Positions 44,607 to 53,223 of a DNA stretch of 64,000 bases are shown in pieces. Made by a program: the position numbers and the translations under genes. How positions within the stretch are numbered: the stretch's first letter is position 1; each line of letters opens with the position of its first letter. The notes below the pieces were generated by a model. The model searched no databases, was not told the DNA's origin, and saw only the letters and a program-made list of their open reading frames with translations. Source of the DNA: Bacillus sp. A301a_S52 (GTDB taxonomy: Bacteria; Bacillota; Bacilli; Bacillales; Salisediminibacteriaceae); contig JABXYP010000001.1 in NCBI GenBank assembly GCA_024701455.1, forward strand, positions 2,360,001 to 2,424,000, read 5' to 3'.

Positions 44607-45326
44607 TTAGCTTCGTCTAAATAAATTTGCCAACGAATAGCTTTTTTCACTCTTAAATAAATTTAATAATGAATAATTCTTATCATTAAATATAAGACCA
44701 ATAAGATTGACATTATAACTCTCTAACAACTTCTTAGCTTCATTAATAAGCGAGACATCTGTTTTACTTTTCCTTGTAACAAGAACCGTGGCATCACATT
44801 TATTAGTGATAACTCGTGCTACCTGACTTATAAGAACAGATTGAGTGTCTACTAGAATGTAGTCATATTTCTTTTTAGCTTCATTAAATATACGGTCCAT
44901 GTCTGCTGATTGAACCAATTCAACTAACTGCTTCGACAAAGGGCCGGCTGCAAGCACATCCAGCCCTTTGTATTCGGTAACATTGATGACATCTCTCAGC
45001 TTTTTTTGTCCAATAAGAACATTACTCAGCCCTATTTCCAGAGGAACATCAAACTGTTTACTAATTTCAGGTTTTGCAAAATTCGCATCTATTAACAACA
45101 CTTTTTTACCCTCTTGAGCTAACGTTAACGCTAAGTGACTGATAATCGTTGTTTTACCCTCTTTTTCTTGAGGTGACGTAATTGCAATAGAATTGTAATT
45201 CCCTTTAAACGAAGCAAACTCAATATTAGATTTGATTCGGTGAAATTCTTCATTTAACACAGAACCTGTTTTGTTAAAAAATAAAGAGTAATGCTTTTTA
45301 TTCTTTAAACTAAACAATCGTTTCAC
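44607..45326 (-). CDS. epsB: Bacterial tyrosine kinase, EpsB/CapB (CpsD) family
   Basis: A 239-residue BY-kinase: Walker A ITSPQEKEGKTTIISHLA, Walker A' VLLIDANFAKP and Walker B YDYILVDTQS. It would autophosphorylate when stimulated by the membrane adaptor EpsA and control polymer length. The C-terminal tail has only two tyrosines, in NYSLLNLF and SYSLANLF, which look like a short tandem repeat instead of the usual tyrosine cluster. It overlaps epsA by 17 nt. Confidence 0.92.
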   Translation of the reverse strand: MKRLFSLKNKKHYSLFFNKTGSVLNEEFHRIKSNIEFASFKGNYNSIAITSPQEKEGKTTIISHLALTLAQEGKKVLLIDANFAKPEISKQFDVPLEIGLSNVLIGQKKLRDVINVTEYKGLDVLAAGPLSKQLVELVQSADMDRIFNEAKKKYDYILVDTQSVLISQVARVITNKCDATVLVTRKSKTDVSLINEAKKLLESYNVNLIGLIFNDKNYSLLNLFKSEKSYSLANLFRRS

Positions 45327-46017
45327 CTCTTAAGTCTGTATTACTGCTGTCTGCCGTATTTTGCCTTCTAGTTGTATACGACATTTTCGAGACGCTACCG
45401 ATGACAGGGAGTTCAGTAGTGCTCTCAAGTTCTCTCTCTGATCTTAACTTATTGTCGACGCCATTTAGCAGCAGCGCTAAACCAACGCCAATAATTGCCC
45501 CCAATAATAGACTGAAATAGACAAGATTGTAACCTGGTGTGTAGATTGGTGTTTCACTTTCAGCAAGAGTAGCTTCTGAAAGAATACCTATGTCTGAGTA
45601 TCCTAGTCTTTCCTCTACAACATCAGGAAAAATAGAGGCTAATGTGTTCGCAATTGAAACAGCATTTTCAGGAGAGCTATCTTCAACACTAATTTGAACA
45701 ATTTGTGAGCCTTCAATATCTTGAGCTGTAATTTGTTGACCAAGCTGATTAGCTGTTTTCCCTAAATCTAACTCGTTCGATACTTCTTCAAGTACAACTC
45801 TCTCTTTAACAAAGACTTTAATGGTGTTCATGTTAGCACGTTCCTCAGATATGATTATTGAAGATGACGCTTCATAAATCGGTACCGAAGGATTTGATAG
45901 CGTGTAAAACAGGCCTGCCCCTCCTATAACCAAAGTCATTAGCACAATTAACCAGACTCGCCTCTTTAGAGCAATGAAAATGTTCTTAATTTGCAGTTCG
46001 TTCGTTTTAATAGACAT
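45310..46017 (-). CDS. epsA: Chain-length/kinase-adaptor protein, EpsA (Wzz family)
   Basis: A 235-residue Wzz-type membrane protein: two membrane segments (RRVWLIVLMTLVIGGAGLFY and YFSLLLGAIIGVGLALLL) with an extracytoplasmic domain between them and a C-terminal cytoplasmic end that would contact EpsB. ATG at 46017 follows AGGGGATAAGT. It is the first gene of the roughly 29-kb eps locus, 76 bp from the -10 of the promoter. Confidence 0.93.
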   Translation of the reverse strand: MSIKTNELQIKNIFIALKRRVWLIVLMTLVIGGAGLFYTLSNPSVPIYEASSSIIISEERANMNTIKVFVKERVVLEEVSNELDLGKTANQLGQQITAQDIEGSQIVQISVEDSSPENAVSIANTLASIFPDVVEERLGYSDIGILSEATLAESETPIYTPGYNLVYFSLLLGAIIGVGLALLLNGVDNKLRSERELESTTELPVIGSVSKMSYTTRRQNTADSSNTDLRGETIV

Positions 46018-46048
46018 ACTTATCCCCTGCCTCTCTCAGTGTGGTTGT

Positions 46049-46065
46049 GCTTCTTTAAGAACAAA
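46049..46065 (-). promoter_or_regulatory. Candidate SinR-type operator in the eps leader
   Basis: The minus strand reads TTTGTTCTTAAAGAAGC, resembling the SinR operator core GTTCTCTaaAGAGAAC (half-site GTTCTYT) reported for B. subtilis. It lies about 20-35 nt downstream of the predicted eps start and could block elongation. A further half-site GTTCTTT is at 46292-46298. Confidence 0.5.
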
Positions 46066-46092
46066 AACATTAAAATCTTGCCTGTTTCCCTA

Positions 46093-46121
46093 ATGATAAT
46101 TCTTAATAACGAACAAGTCAA
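46093..46121 (-). promoter_or_regulatory. Sigma-A promoter of the eps operon
   Basis: On the minus strand TTGACT (46121-46116) is followed after exactly 17 bp by TATCAT (46098-46093). The spacer contains the sequence repeated at 44575-44592, so a repressor binding there would occlude RNA polymerase. The leader to epsA is about 68 nt. Confidence 0.85.
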
Positions 46122-46663
46122 TAGAAAATGTGAAAAAGTTTGGATAATTCTATTTTATGTACAATGTCCTATCCATTACTTTTATAAGATAGAACCATTT
46201 TGCCACTTTAAATCATTAAATTTTCATTTCTCCTTTAAGGGCTTGAATAAGATTAAATCATTTGTAGGGTGAGCTACGTAATTGTAAACTAGTTCTTTTA
46301 ATCACATTATTATGAGAAAAAAACAGTATTAAATTCATTGTAAAATTGTCTATCATAACTTTTTCAGAAAAACATATGCCCTTTTATTTTTTTATGATAG
46401 AATATTCTTTATATTCAGTATCTGTTTGCCTATAAGAACACTCTTATCACTGACAGAGAGCTACTTTTAAGATTAAGCATGTGGGTCGTTAGTTTTTGAC
46501 CTGCGCTTCTCATCTCGTCATGCTGAAATGCTTCTTTATTGGCTTTTTCAAAACTATTAGTTGATTTTACGAGGTATTAACTAATTATTTACTCAAAAAT
46601 CTTCATTATATTATGCAGCAAATTCCTCGTACTGAAAAAACACATTTTAAAGGAGAGGTGTCA

Positions 46664-48034
46664 GTGGAAACAGTAGAAAAGATTATTAGTGACGTAAGTG
46701 GTTTAGTGTGGGGTTTACCGCTTATCATTTTGCTCGTTGGAACAGGCGTTTACTTAACGGTTCGTCTCGCCTTTTTCTCATTTCAGCAGCTTCCTTATGC
46801 CTTATCGTTAGTCTTTAGGAAACGAGATGATGGAGCAGAAGGGGATATTTCACACTTCCAAGCTCTCATGACAGCTCTAGCTGCTACAGTCGGAACCGGT
46901 AATATTGCAGGTGTGGCATCAGCTGTTGCCGTTGGGGGGCCAGGGGCCATCTTTTGGATGTGGATCACAGCCTTTGTTGGAATGGCCACCAAATACAGTG
47001 AAGCCATCTTAGGTGTTCACTATCGACAGAAAAATAAAAATGGCGAAATGTCTGGTGGACCTATGTATTATATTGAGAAGGGTTTAAAGATGAAATGGCT
47101 TGCTGTTATCTTTGCTGGCTTTGCTGCTGTAGCAGCATTCGGTATCGGTAATATGGTACAGTCTCATGAAGCCGCCGGTGTAGCCTATCAAAACTTTAAT
47201 ATTCCTGTCTGGTTAACTGGTGCATGTTTGGCTCTTTTAGTCGGCTTAGTTATTATAGGTGGGATTAAAAGTATTGGTAAAGTTGTGGGTGTCATTGTTC
47301 CCGTTATGATTATTTTTTATATTTTTGCCGGACTTATTATTATCATCATGAATATTGCAGATGTCCCTAGCGCTTTCAGCTTAATTTTTACTGACGCATT
47401 CACTGGTCAAGCTGTTGCAGGAGGAGCAGTTGGAGCGGTCATCCAACAAGGAGTAGCTAGAGGTATATTCTCTAATGAAGCAGGTTTAGGTACTGGAGGA
47501 ATTGCTGCCGCAGCCGCTAAAACAGATCTTCCAGCCAGACAAGCACTCGTCTCCATGACTCAAGTATTTATTGATACTATTATCGTGTGTACTATGACTG
47601 GGCTGGCCCTTGTCATGAGTCAAATGTATTTAGCAGCCGACCAATATGATTCTGCTGCCCAGCTTACTTCAGCTGCTTTTGAACAATTCTTGCCTGGCTT
47701 CGGTGGATATGTCGTGGCGATTGCGTTACTCTTTTTCGTCTTTTCTACTATTATTGGCTGGTCTTACTTTGGGGAAAAGTGTTTCACATATTTATTTGGA
47801 GAAAAGGTCTCTCTCCCTTATCGCATAGTTTTTGTTTTGGCATTATTTATCGGTGCAGTCGTATCTCTAGATATTGTGTGGGGATTTGCCGATGTCATGA
47901 ACGGATTAATGGCTTTCCCTAACTTAGTGGCATTGCTTCTGCTCTCAGGTGTCGTCGTGAATGAAACTAAAAAATTCAAGAAAAAGCGACAAGAAGAACA
48001 GCAACAAGTGAAAGGTTCACAAGCTAACCTTTAA
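46664..48034 (+). CDS. Alanine:cation symporter (AGCS family)
   Basis: An integral membrane protein of about eleven segments with the AGCS hallmarks GTGNIAGVASAVAVGGPGAI, then MWITAFVGMATKYSEA and GIFSNEAGLGTGGIAAAA. These carriers take up alanine or glycine with Na+ or H+. The open frame starts at 46613, but GTG at 46664, directly after AAAGGAGAGGTG, is the proper start (456 residues). It is divergent from eps, with a long leader-rich gap between. A T-stem terminator follows at 48110. Confidence 0.93.
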   Translation: METVEKIISDVSGLVWGLPLIILLVGTGVYLTVRLAFFSFQQLPYALSLVFRKRDDGAEGDISHFQALMTALAATVGTGNIAGVASAVAVGGPGAIFWMWITAFVGMATKYSEAILGVHYRQKNKNGEMSGGPMYYIEKGLKMKWLAVIFAGFAAVAAFGIGNMVQSHEAAGVAYQNFNIPVWLTGACLALLVGLVIIGGIKSIGKVVGVIVPVMIIFYIFAGLIIIIMNIADVPSAFSLIFTDAFTGQAVAGGAVGAVIQQGVARGIFSNEAGLGTGGIAAAAAKTDLPARQALVSMTQVFIDTIIVCTMTGLALVMSQMYLAADQYDSAAQLTSAAFEQFLPGFGGYVVAIALLFFVFSTIIGWSYFGEKCFTYLFGEKVSLPYRIVFVLALFIGAVVSLDIVWGFADVMNGLMAFPNLVALLLLSGVVVNETKKFKKKRQEEQQQVKGSQANL

Positions 48035-48109
48035 AACATCTCTACCTGCGAAAATCCACTATGTTGCCTCTTTTGTTATTTATCTTTAAAACGAGTCGTA
48101 TAACTACTT

Positions 48110-48145
48110 CCAATCGTCTATCCATATAGATGATTGGATTTTTTA
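48110..48145 (+). terminator. Intrinsic terminator after the alanine symporter
   Basis: The arms CCAATCGTCTAT and ATAGATGATTGG (one G.U pair) with a CCAT loop are followed by ATTTTTTATAA. Confidence 0.85.
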
Positions 48146-48206
48146 TAATTACTCTTAATGAATAAATGCCCTAATTCAAAATAAGACGTCAAAATTCGAA
48201 TTATGA

Positions 48207-48345
48207 AAGTGCCCTCCACTTCGTCAGACGGACGATTTCCCGAGGGCTTTCCTTCAGCTAATTTTTGCTCGTTAAACCCTCACCAAAGAGGATCTTCATA
48301 CTGCGCTTCATCCTCAGGGAGTCGCCATCTTGCGTTTCAATCACT
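48207..48345. repeat. Degenerate copy of a common Bacillaceae intergenic repeat
   Basis: Strings such as GAGGGCTTTCCTTCAGCTAA, TTTTTGCTCG and CAGGGAGTCGCCATCTTGCG, then TTCAATCAC, follow the layout of the abundant Bacillus repeat made of GCTTTCCGCGGGC, a variable middle, and CGCAGGAGTCGCC ending in CAATCA. No frame is conserved. Identity is by recall, not by alignment, and copy number outside the window is not known. Confidence 0.45.
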
Positions 48346-48346
48346 T

Positions 48347-48399
48347 TTTATCATAGATAAGCGTCCGTAAGACTCCCGCTGTTTAAAGATTTGTTTTAT
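48347..48399 (-). repeat. Short copy (F) of the dispersed repeat
   Basis: Read on the minus strand it begins ATAAAACAAATCTTTAAACA and ends TTACGGACGCTTATCTATGA. Both ends of the family are there without the middle modules. It abuts the degenerate repeat at 48207-48345, making a composite of two repeat types in the gene-free stretch. Confidence 0.7.
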
Positions 48400-48633
48400 C
48401 ATCCGCCTAGTAAATAAAAATAATCGCTTATTATTCGTGTTATTGCCTTAAAATCATCATTATGAAATCGTCTCTAATGTCATTTTTAATATAAACTAAA
48501 CTCTTTTAAAAAATGAGGATGACTGCTTCATTAATTTATGTATCGTCTAGCAAATGCTTATGAAAACTACAGTATAGTTACCACCACTTTAGAATAGAAA
48601 AATCATGATGAGTCGCTATGTTGACTATTACAT

Positions 48634-48672
48634 TAAAAGGCATGAAGCCATTTTAAAAATGGTTTCATGCCT
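48634..48672 (-). terminator. Terminator of the PRPP-synthetase-like gene
   Basis: GGCATGAAGCCATTTT and AAAATGGTTTCATGCC pair almost perfectly and are followed on the minus strand by TTTTAATG. It lies about 110 nt after the stop of the minus-strand gene. The rest of 48400-48633 shows no gene. Confidence 0.8.
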
Positions 48673-48782
48673 GACATAGACATCTCCTAGATAATAAAGC
48701 ATCGTTCATCCATTTCAAAAGCTTCAGGACCGTACAAATGCATCGTTAAATACTTACTCTTTTTATGGACTCACGCATCTTC

Positions 48783-49745
48783 TTACTCTTCGTCAAAGAG
48801 TGAACTTATAGATTCGTTATTATGGACTCGCATAATCCCTTCTGCAAGTAACGATCCAATTGATAAAGAAATAATTTTATCATCCCTCTTTACCTCGGAT
48901 TGATAAATCGAATTTGTAATAATCACTTCTTTTAACGGTGATTGTCGAATTCTTTCCACAGCAGGCTCTGATAAGACACCATGAGAACAACAAGCATAAA
49001 CCTCTTTAGCTCCGTTTTTCATAAGGGCTAGCGATCCTGTTGTTACCGTCCGTGCCGTATCAATCATATCGTCTATGATGATCGCTGTCTTCCCCTCAAT
49101 ATCACCAATAACATGGACACCTTGAACAGCATTTGGATCTGAACTTCGTTGTTTATCAAGGAAAGCAATAGGCGCATTCAGTCTATCAGCAAGCCCGCGT
49201 GCACGTGCAGTTCCAGCATTCTCAGGAGCAACTACAACAACTTCATCTAATTGTTTATTTATAAAGTAATCAGAAAGAAGAGCATTCGTCTTGAGCTGAT
49301 CTACCGGGATATTAAAAAAGCCTTGGACTTGAGAGGCATGTATATCTACAGATAAAACTCTTGTTGCTCCAGCAGCCTCTAATAGATTTGCAATTAGTTT
49401 TGCTGTAATGGGTTCGCGAGCTCTCGCCTTTCTATCTTGGCGCGAGTAACCATAATATGGTATGACCACATTAATTGTTTTTGCCGATGCCCGTTTTAGA
49501 GCATCAATCATAATAAGCAGTTCCATTAAATACTCATTTCCTGGTTCAGAAGTGGATTGGATCAAATACGTATCGAAGCCTCTTATCGTTTCTTCTATAC
49601 TAATTTGTACTTCTCCATCACTGAATCGTTTGATTGAGCAATCTCCTAATTCAACTCCGATATGATTGGCTATTTCTTCGGCTAAAGGGATATTTGAATT
49701 TAATGTAAATAATTTCATTTTTGATAAATCTCTCATTGAGCTCAT
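48783..49745 (-). CDS. prs: Ribose-phosphate pyrophosphokinase-like protein (PRPP synthetase paralogue)
   Basis: PRPP synthetase makes phosphoribosyl diphosphate from ribose 5-phosphate and ATP. The 320-residue protein keeps the fold: [30 protein letters not shown], the catalytic histidine in [11 protein letters not shown] (H136) and K198/R200 of the flexible loop. The PRPP loop, however, reads DTARTVT (229-235) instead of DTAGT: Arg232 replaces a conserved glycine. The normally conserved DHGG segment reads PENAGTA. It stands alone, not in the glmU-prs-ctc context. I suspect a second, altered PRPP synthetase. The ATG at 49745 follows TTGGAGG; the frame extends upstream to 49787. Confidence 0.85.
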   Translation of the reverse strand: MSSMRDLSKMKLFTLNSNIPLAEEIANHIGVELGDCSIKRFSDGEVQISIEETIRGFDTYLIQSTSEPGNEYLMELLIMIDALKRASAKTINVVIPYYGYSRQDRKARAREPITAKLIANLLEAAGATRVLSVDIHASQVQGFFNIPVDQLKTNALLSDYFINKQLDEVVVVAPENAGTARARGLADRLNAPIAFLDKQRSSDPNAVQGVHVIGDIEGKTAIIIDDMIDTARTVTTGSLALMKNGAKEVYACCSHGVLSEPAVERIRQSPLKEVIITNSIYQSEVKRDDKIISLSIGSLLAEGIMRVHNNESISSLFDEE

Positions 49746-49867
49746 TCGGATCCTCCAATCACGATCATTAATAGGTCGCGTTATCATTTTATCACAACAA
49801 AACCTTATTATTCCACGTCAGATATTTTTACATAAGTAATCGACCTCATTTAAAAGGTTATCGTCGA

Positions 49868-50011
49868 ATAAAACGAACCTTCAATCAGTGGGGATTTTCG
49901 TTCTTCACCCACTGATAAGGAACACAAGCTAAAACGTCTTCGCGTCCTGCGAAAATGTGTGACCAACATCCTGTTGGCCCGAGTCAATCAAGACATTAAC
50001 GTGCCGATATC
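49868..50011 (+). repeat. Copy (G) of the dispersed repeat, truncated at its right end
   Basis: It opens ATAAAACGAACCTTCAATCA, has the CAGTGGG/CCCACTG hairpin, the TTCGC/GCGAA hairpin flanked by ACACA/TGTGT, and the CAACATCCTGTTGGCCCGAG segment, then a damaged ACATTAACG... end. The right-end block is missing. It occupies most of the 309-bp gap between the prs-like gene and ubiD. Confidence 0.8.
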
Positions 50012-50054
50012 TCCCAATTATATCCTATTTGTGAGCAGATAGGTTTACAAACCC

Positions 50055-51857
50055 TTATATGGGATAAAAACGCTCGACATTTTTTTTGACATCGGGGTCC
50101 AACTCAAGCGCTGGCGCATGGTGTGGCTTTTTCCTTGCATCAATGATGACATTATCACATCCCCAGTGCTTATGTCGATAAAAACTATTCACTCCGTAAA
50201 TATCATGTGAAGGATTACTACGAGTAAACGTGGTCCATAAAAAATTACTCATTGTATCTGCTAAAAAATCACTATCATCGCAAACAATGATGAGCGGGCA
50301 TTCAGAGATCTTATCATTCTCATTCAATTCTTGACCTAACTTAGCCATTTCGTCAGCTGCTTGGTCATCATTAAAATAAGCTTTCATCTCTAACGCGAGA
50401 ACACCAGGCATCACTAATTTAGGGTTGTTAGCTAGAGATAACTTATTAAAAGATGGAGGGACGTTCTCAATTAACTCACGTTTTTTATCACCGTAAGCTG
50501 CAAAGATAACTTTACTACCACTGTTAAGCCCTTCTCCTGAATAATCTAACGTATCAATTGTCGTGTTTGTTTGAAAATGCAGATCACGATGTAAATCAAT
50601 TCGTTCTAGTATATAGGTTAAAAAAGCTTTTTCATCATGTGTCGTTAATGTTTGACCATCCTCCGCCGTAATAAACAGATATTTAGCTAAACTTAATTGC
50701 CCTGTTCCAAGCACTCTATTGGCAATCGTCAATAATTCAGTTGGCCGTTTTACTTTTTCAAATGGGGTATACCTTTCACTGCCAATTGCAAACAAAAGAG
50801 GATGTACACCTGCAGCATCTACTGCATGCACTTCTTTAATACCAGGAATTTCCTGTTTAACCGCTTCACCAGTGATTTCATGGATAATATCTCCAAAAGA
50901 CGTGTCCTCTTGAGGTGGTCTGCCAACAACAGTAAATGGAAAGATAGCATTTTGACGAGCGTAAACTTTATGCACTTTCATGACAGGAAAGTCATGAATT
51001 AAGCTATAATAACCAAGATGGTCTCCAAATGGCCCTTCTGGTTTTGTTTGATGAGGATAAATCTCACCTGTTATAACAAAATCAGCATCGTGACTAATAC
51101 AGTAGCCATCTACATAACTGTATTGAAAACGCCTTCCTGCTAATAAACCAGCAAATGTCATTTCACTTAACCCTTCTGGTAATGGCATCACAGCAGACAA
51201 CGTATGAGCAGGTGGGCCTCCGATAAAAATGCTTACCTTTAACGGTTCATCACGAGCTGTCGCTTTGGTTTGATGAACGCCAATCCCTCGGTGGATTTGA
51301 TAATGAAGTCCAATTTCTTCATTAGGAATATACTCATTTCCTGTTAATTGAACACGATACATACCTAAATTAGAATTCATTATCCCGGGGTTGTCAGGGT
51401 CTTCTGTATATACTTGCGGAAGCGTTATAAAAGCCCCCCCATCCTCTGGCCAATGCTTAATTAATGGTAAATCAGTAATCCTTATTTCCTTAAATTCACT
51501 AGCTACCTTTTGTCTTTTTTGCGGTAAAGCTTTAAGGGCTGAGAATCCCGTAGAGATATTTTTAAATGGACTTTTCAACGCCTTCATTGGATCATTTCTA
51601 ATTTCCATGACCTGTTGAACATTGTCCCACGTTTTTCTAAAAATAAATTTACTGCGCTCCACTGTCCCAAAAAGATTTGAAACAGCGCGATAATCCGACC
51701 CTTTCACATTTTCAAAAAGGAGGGCAGGACCTCCTTTTTCATAAGCTTGTAAATGTAATGTAGCCATTTCTAAATGTGGGTCCACCTCTTCTTTTATTCG
51801 AATCAAATGGCCATGCTGTTCTAAATCTTCTAGACACTCCTCTAAATGGCGATACAT
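50055..51857 (-). CDS. UbiD family decarboxylase
   Basis: UbiD enzymes decarboxylate aromatic or alpha,beta-unsaturated acids with prenylated FMN made by a UbiX partner. The 600-residue protein has the family layout: an N-terminal FENVKGSDYRAVSNLFGT segment, the central GPFGDHLGYYSL and VGRPPQEDTSFGDIIHEITG, and C-terminal conserved ALEMKAYF. It is longer than the usual 470-500 residue UbiD or BsdC types, like the longer MqnL-type group. No ubiX or other menaquinone gene lies next to it. The ATG follows GGGGGA. Role in menaquinone or aromatic-acid metabolism is open. Confidence 0.88.
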   Translation of the reverse strand: MYRHLEECLEDLEQHGHLIRIKEEVDPHLEMATLHLQAYEKGGPALLFENVKGSDYRAVSNLFGTVERSKFIFRKTWDNVQQVMEIRNDPMKALKSPFKNISTGFSALKALPQKRQKVASEFKEIRITDLPLIKHWPEDGGAFITLPQVYTEDPDNPGIMNSNLGMYRVQLTGNEYIPNEEIGLHYQIHRGIGVHQTKATARDEPLKVSIFIGGPPAHTLSAVMPLPEGLSEMTFAGLLAGRRFQYSYVDGYCISHDADFVITGEIYPHQTKPEGPFGDHLGYYSLIHDFPVMKVHKVYARQNAIFPFTVVGRPPQEDTSFGDIIHEITGEAVKQEIPGIKEVHAVDAAGVHPLLFAIGSERYTPFEKVKRPTELLTIANRVLGTGQLSLAKYLFITAEDGQTLTTHDEKAFLTYILERIDLHRDLHFQTNTTIDTLDYSGEGLNSGSKVIFAAYGDKKRELIENVPPSFNKLSLANNPKLVMPGVLALEMKAYFNDDQAADEMAKLGQELNENDKISECPLIIVCDDSDFLADTMSNFLWTTFTRSNPSHDIYGVNSFYRHKHWGCDNVIIDARKKPHHAPALELDPDVKKNVERFYPI

Positions 51858-52060
51858 TATCGCGTCCCCCAGTCACACTTATAAATAAATATTTTATACG
51901 TTTCATCCATACCCTTTCTATTTTGCCACATTTTTGTCCGATAGAGAAGAGTAATAAGTATATAGCCTTGCAGCTAAAGAATTCACTTGTTATCCTTTGA
52001 AAAGGGCTAATAAAGTTATTTTAAAGAAAGAAGCTACATATTATTTTTTTTATAAAATAA

Positions 52061-52089
52061 TTGTCTAACGCTTCGCAGAGCGATATAAT
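52061..52089 (+). promoter_or_regulatory. Sigma-A promoter of pssA
   Basis: TTGTCT (52061-52066), a 17-bp spacer, and a consensus TATAAT (52084-52089) start transcription near 52096, giving a leader of about 60 nt. Confidence 0.75.
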
Positions 52090-52118
52090 CATAATCGTGA
52101 ATCATTTATGTAAATTTC

Positions 52119-52142
52119 CATTACTGAAATCAGTCAGTAATG
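52119..52142. promoter_or_regulatory. Perfect inverted repeat in the pssA leader
   Basis: CATTACTGA and TCAGTAATG are separated by AATCAG. A smaller palindrome ACTGAAATCAGT (52123-52134) lies within. It begins about 20 nt after the start and ends 2 nt before the GAAGGTG ribosome binding site, so it may be a repressor operator or an RNA stem limiting translation. Confidence 0.55.
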
Positions 52143-52158
52143 ATGAAGGTGTGATAAA

Positions 52159-52872
52159 ATGCTGATTAGACAACTACCTAATGCTATTACGATTACTAAT
52201 TTAATCTTCGGTTTTCTATCAATCAGTTCTTCGTTTGTAGGCCACTACCAAAATGCCGCTATTTTTATTTTAATAGGAATGATGTTAGATAGCATGGATG
52301 GATGGTTAGCAAGAAAATTGGATGCTGAAACTGCTTTTGGTAAGGAAATGGATTCCCTTGCAGATATTATTACATTCGGGGTGGCTCCTGCCATTCTCAT
52401 ATTTGGCACAACTTTTGCCAATATGGGAATGATAGGTATGCTAATCACTGGTATGTTTCCTGTCTTTGGAGCTATTCGATTAGCGCGGTTTAATATTGAT
52501 GAAGAGTCTTCGGTTAAAAGGTATTTTACAGGGGTTCCTATTACTGCAGCCGGCGGAATTATTGCATTGTTGACACTGTTCAGTTTTGCTGTCCCAGACG
52601 CTGCCCTGTCAGCAGTTTATACATTATTATGTGTTTTAATGGTTAGCAGGCTTAAAATTCCTAGTTTAAAAGGGATACCCATCCCAAAATACGCCATACT
52701 TACAACACTCCTTCTAATATCATTGCTTTACGTAACAAGGTTTAATGCATCGATCGAATATTCAAATTGGATTATCTTTGCTATTATTTTGTATTTAGTC
52801 TATATGATTATCCATTTTGTCCTTAAAAAAAAGCGATTAACACGAAATAATGCGAGTATTGACGAGGATTAA
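52159..52872 (+). CDS. pssA: CDP-diacylglycerol-serine O-phosphatidyltransferase
   Basis: PssA makes phosphatidylserine, the precursor of phosphatidylethanolamine, from CDP-diacylglycerol and serine. The 237-residue membrane protein has the CDP-alcohol phosphotransferase signature DGWLARKLDAETAFGKEMDS (DGxxAR...GxxxD) continuing to LAD, and about seven segments. The ATG at 52159 follows GAAGGTG. The usual partner psd is not next to it. The palindromic leader suggests specific regulation. Confidence 0.93.
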   Translation: MLIRQLPNAITITNLIFGFLSISSSFVGHYQNAAIFILIGMMLDSMDGWLARKLDAETAFGKEMDSLADIITFGVAPAILIFGTTFANMGMIGMLITGMFPVFGAIRLARFNIDEESSVKRYFTGVPITAAGGIIALLTLFSFAVPDAALSAVYTLLCVLMVSRLKIPSLKGIPIPKYAILTTLLLISLLYVTRFNASIEYSNWIIFAIILYLVYMIIHFVLKKKRLTRNNASIDED

Positions 52873-52895
52873 ACCCCTAATTAATTTATCTAGTA

Positions 52896-52940
52896 TAAAA
52901 GATGCCGCTTATTAATAAAATGATAAGCGGCATCTTTTAT
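52896..52940 (+). terminator. Bidirectional terminator after pssA
   Basis: AAAAGATGCCGCTTAT and ATAAGCGGCATCTTTT pair perfectly around a 10-base loop, with T-runs on both sides. Between it and the next gene (52941-53223) no gene or clear signal is seen. Confidence 0.9.
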
Positions 52941-53223
52941 TAGGCTCGTTTTGAAAGTGCAAGTATGTGCATAGACGAGACACGTCACGTTCGCTATTAT
53001 AAAGTACACACATTATCGTTTCTACTTTTTCTTTACCTACCACCGACATGTGACAGAATTGTTAGTCACCTTTTTCCTCTTCTTATTATTTAGTTCTTTT
53101 GTTATAGTGATTCCAAATTCTCGTTCTATTTCTGGCATCATTTTTTTCACAACCGTTCTTAATACAAGTGAAGGACTTCGTCACTTCTTAACACTCTTCT
53201 CAAACATGCCAGTTCTCCTGAAT

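Noticed and set aside
45991..46272. 93-codon plus-strand frame
   Set aside because: It covers the eps promoter and leader antisense and has no RBS.
46440..46600. Possible riboswitch ahead of the alanine symporter
   Set aside because: An AGCATG/CATGCT pairing and a GGTC/GACC stem can be drawn, but no known motif (glycine, T-box or others) is present.
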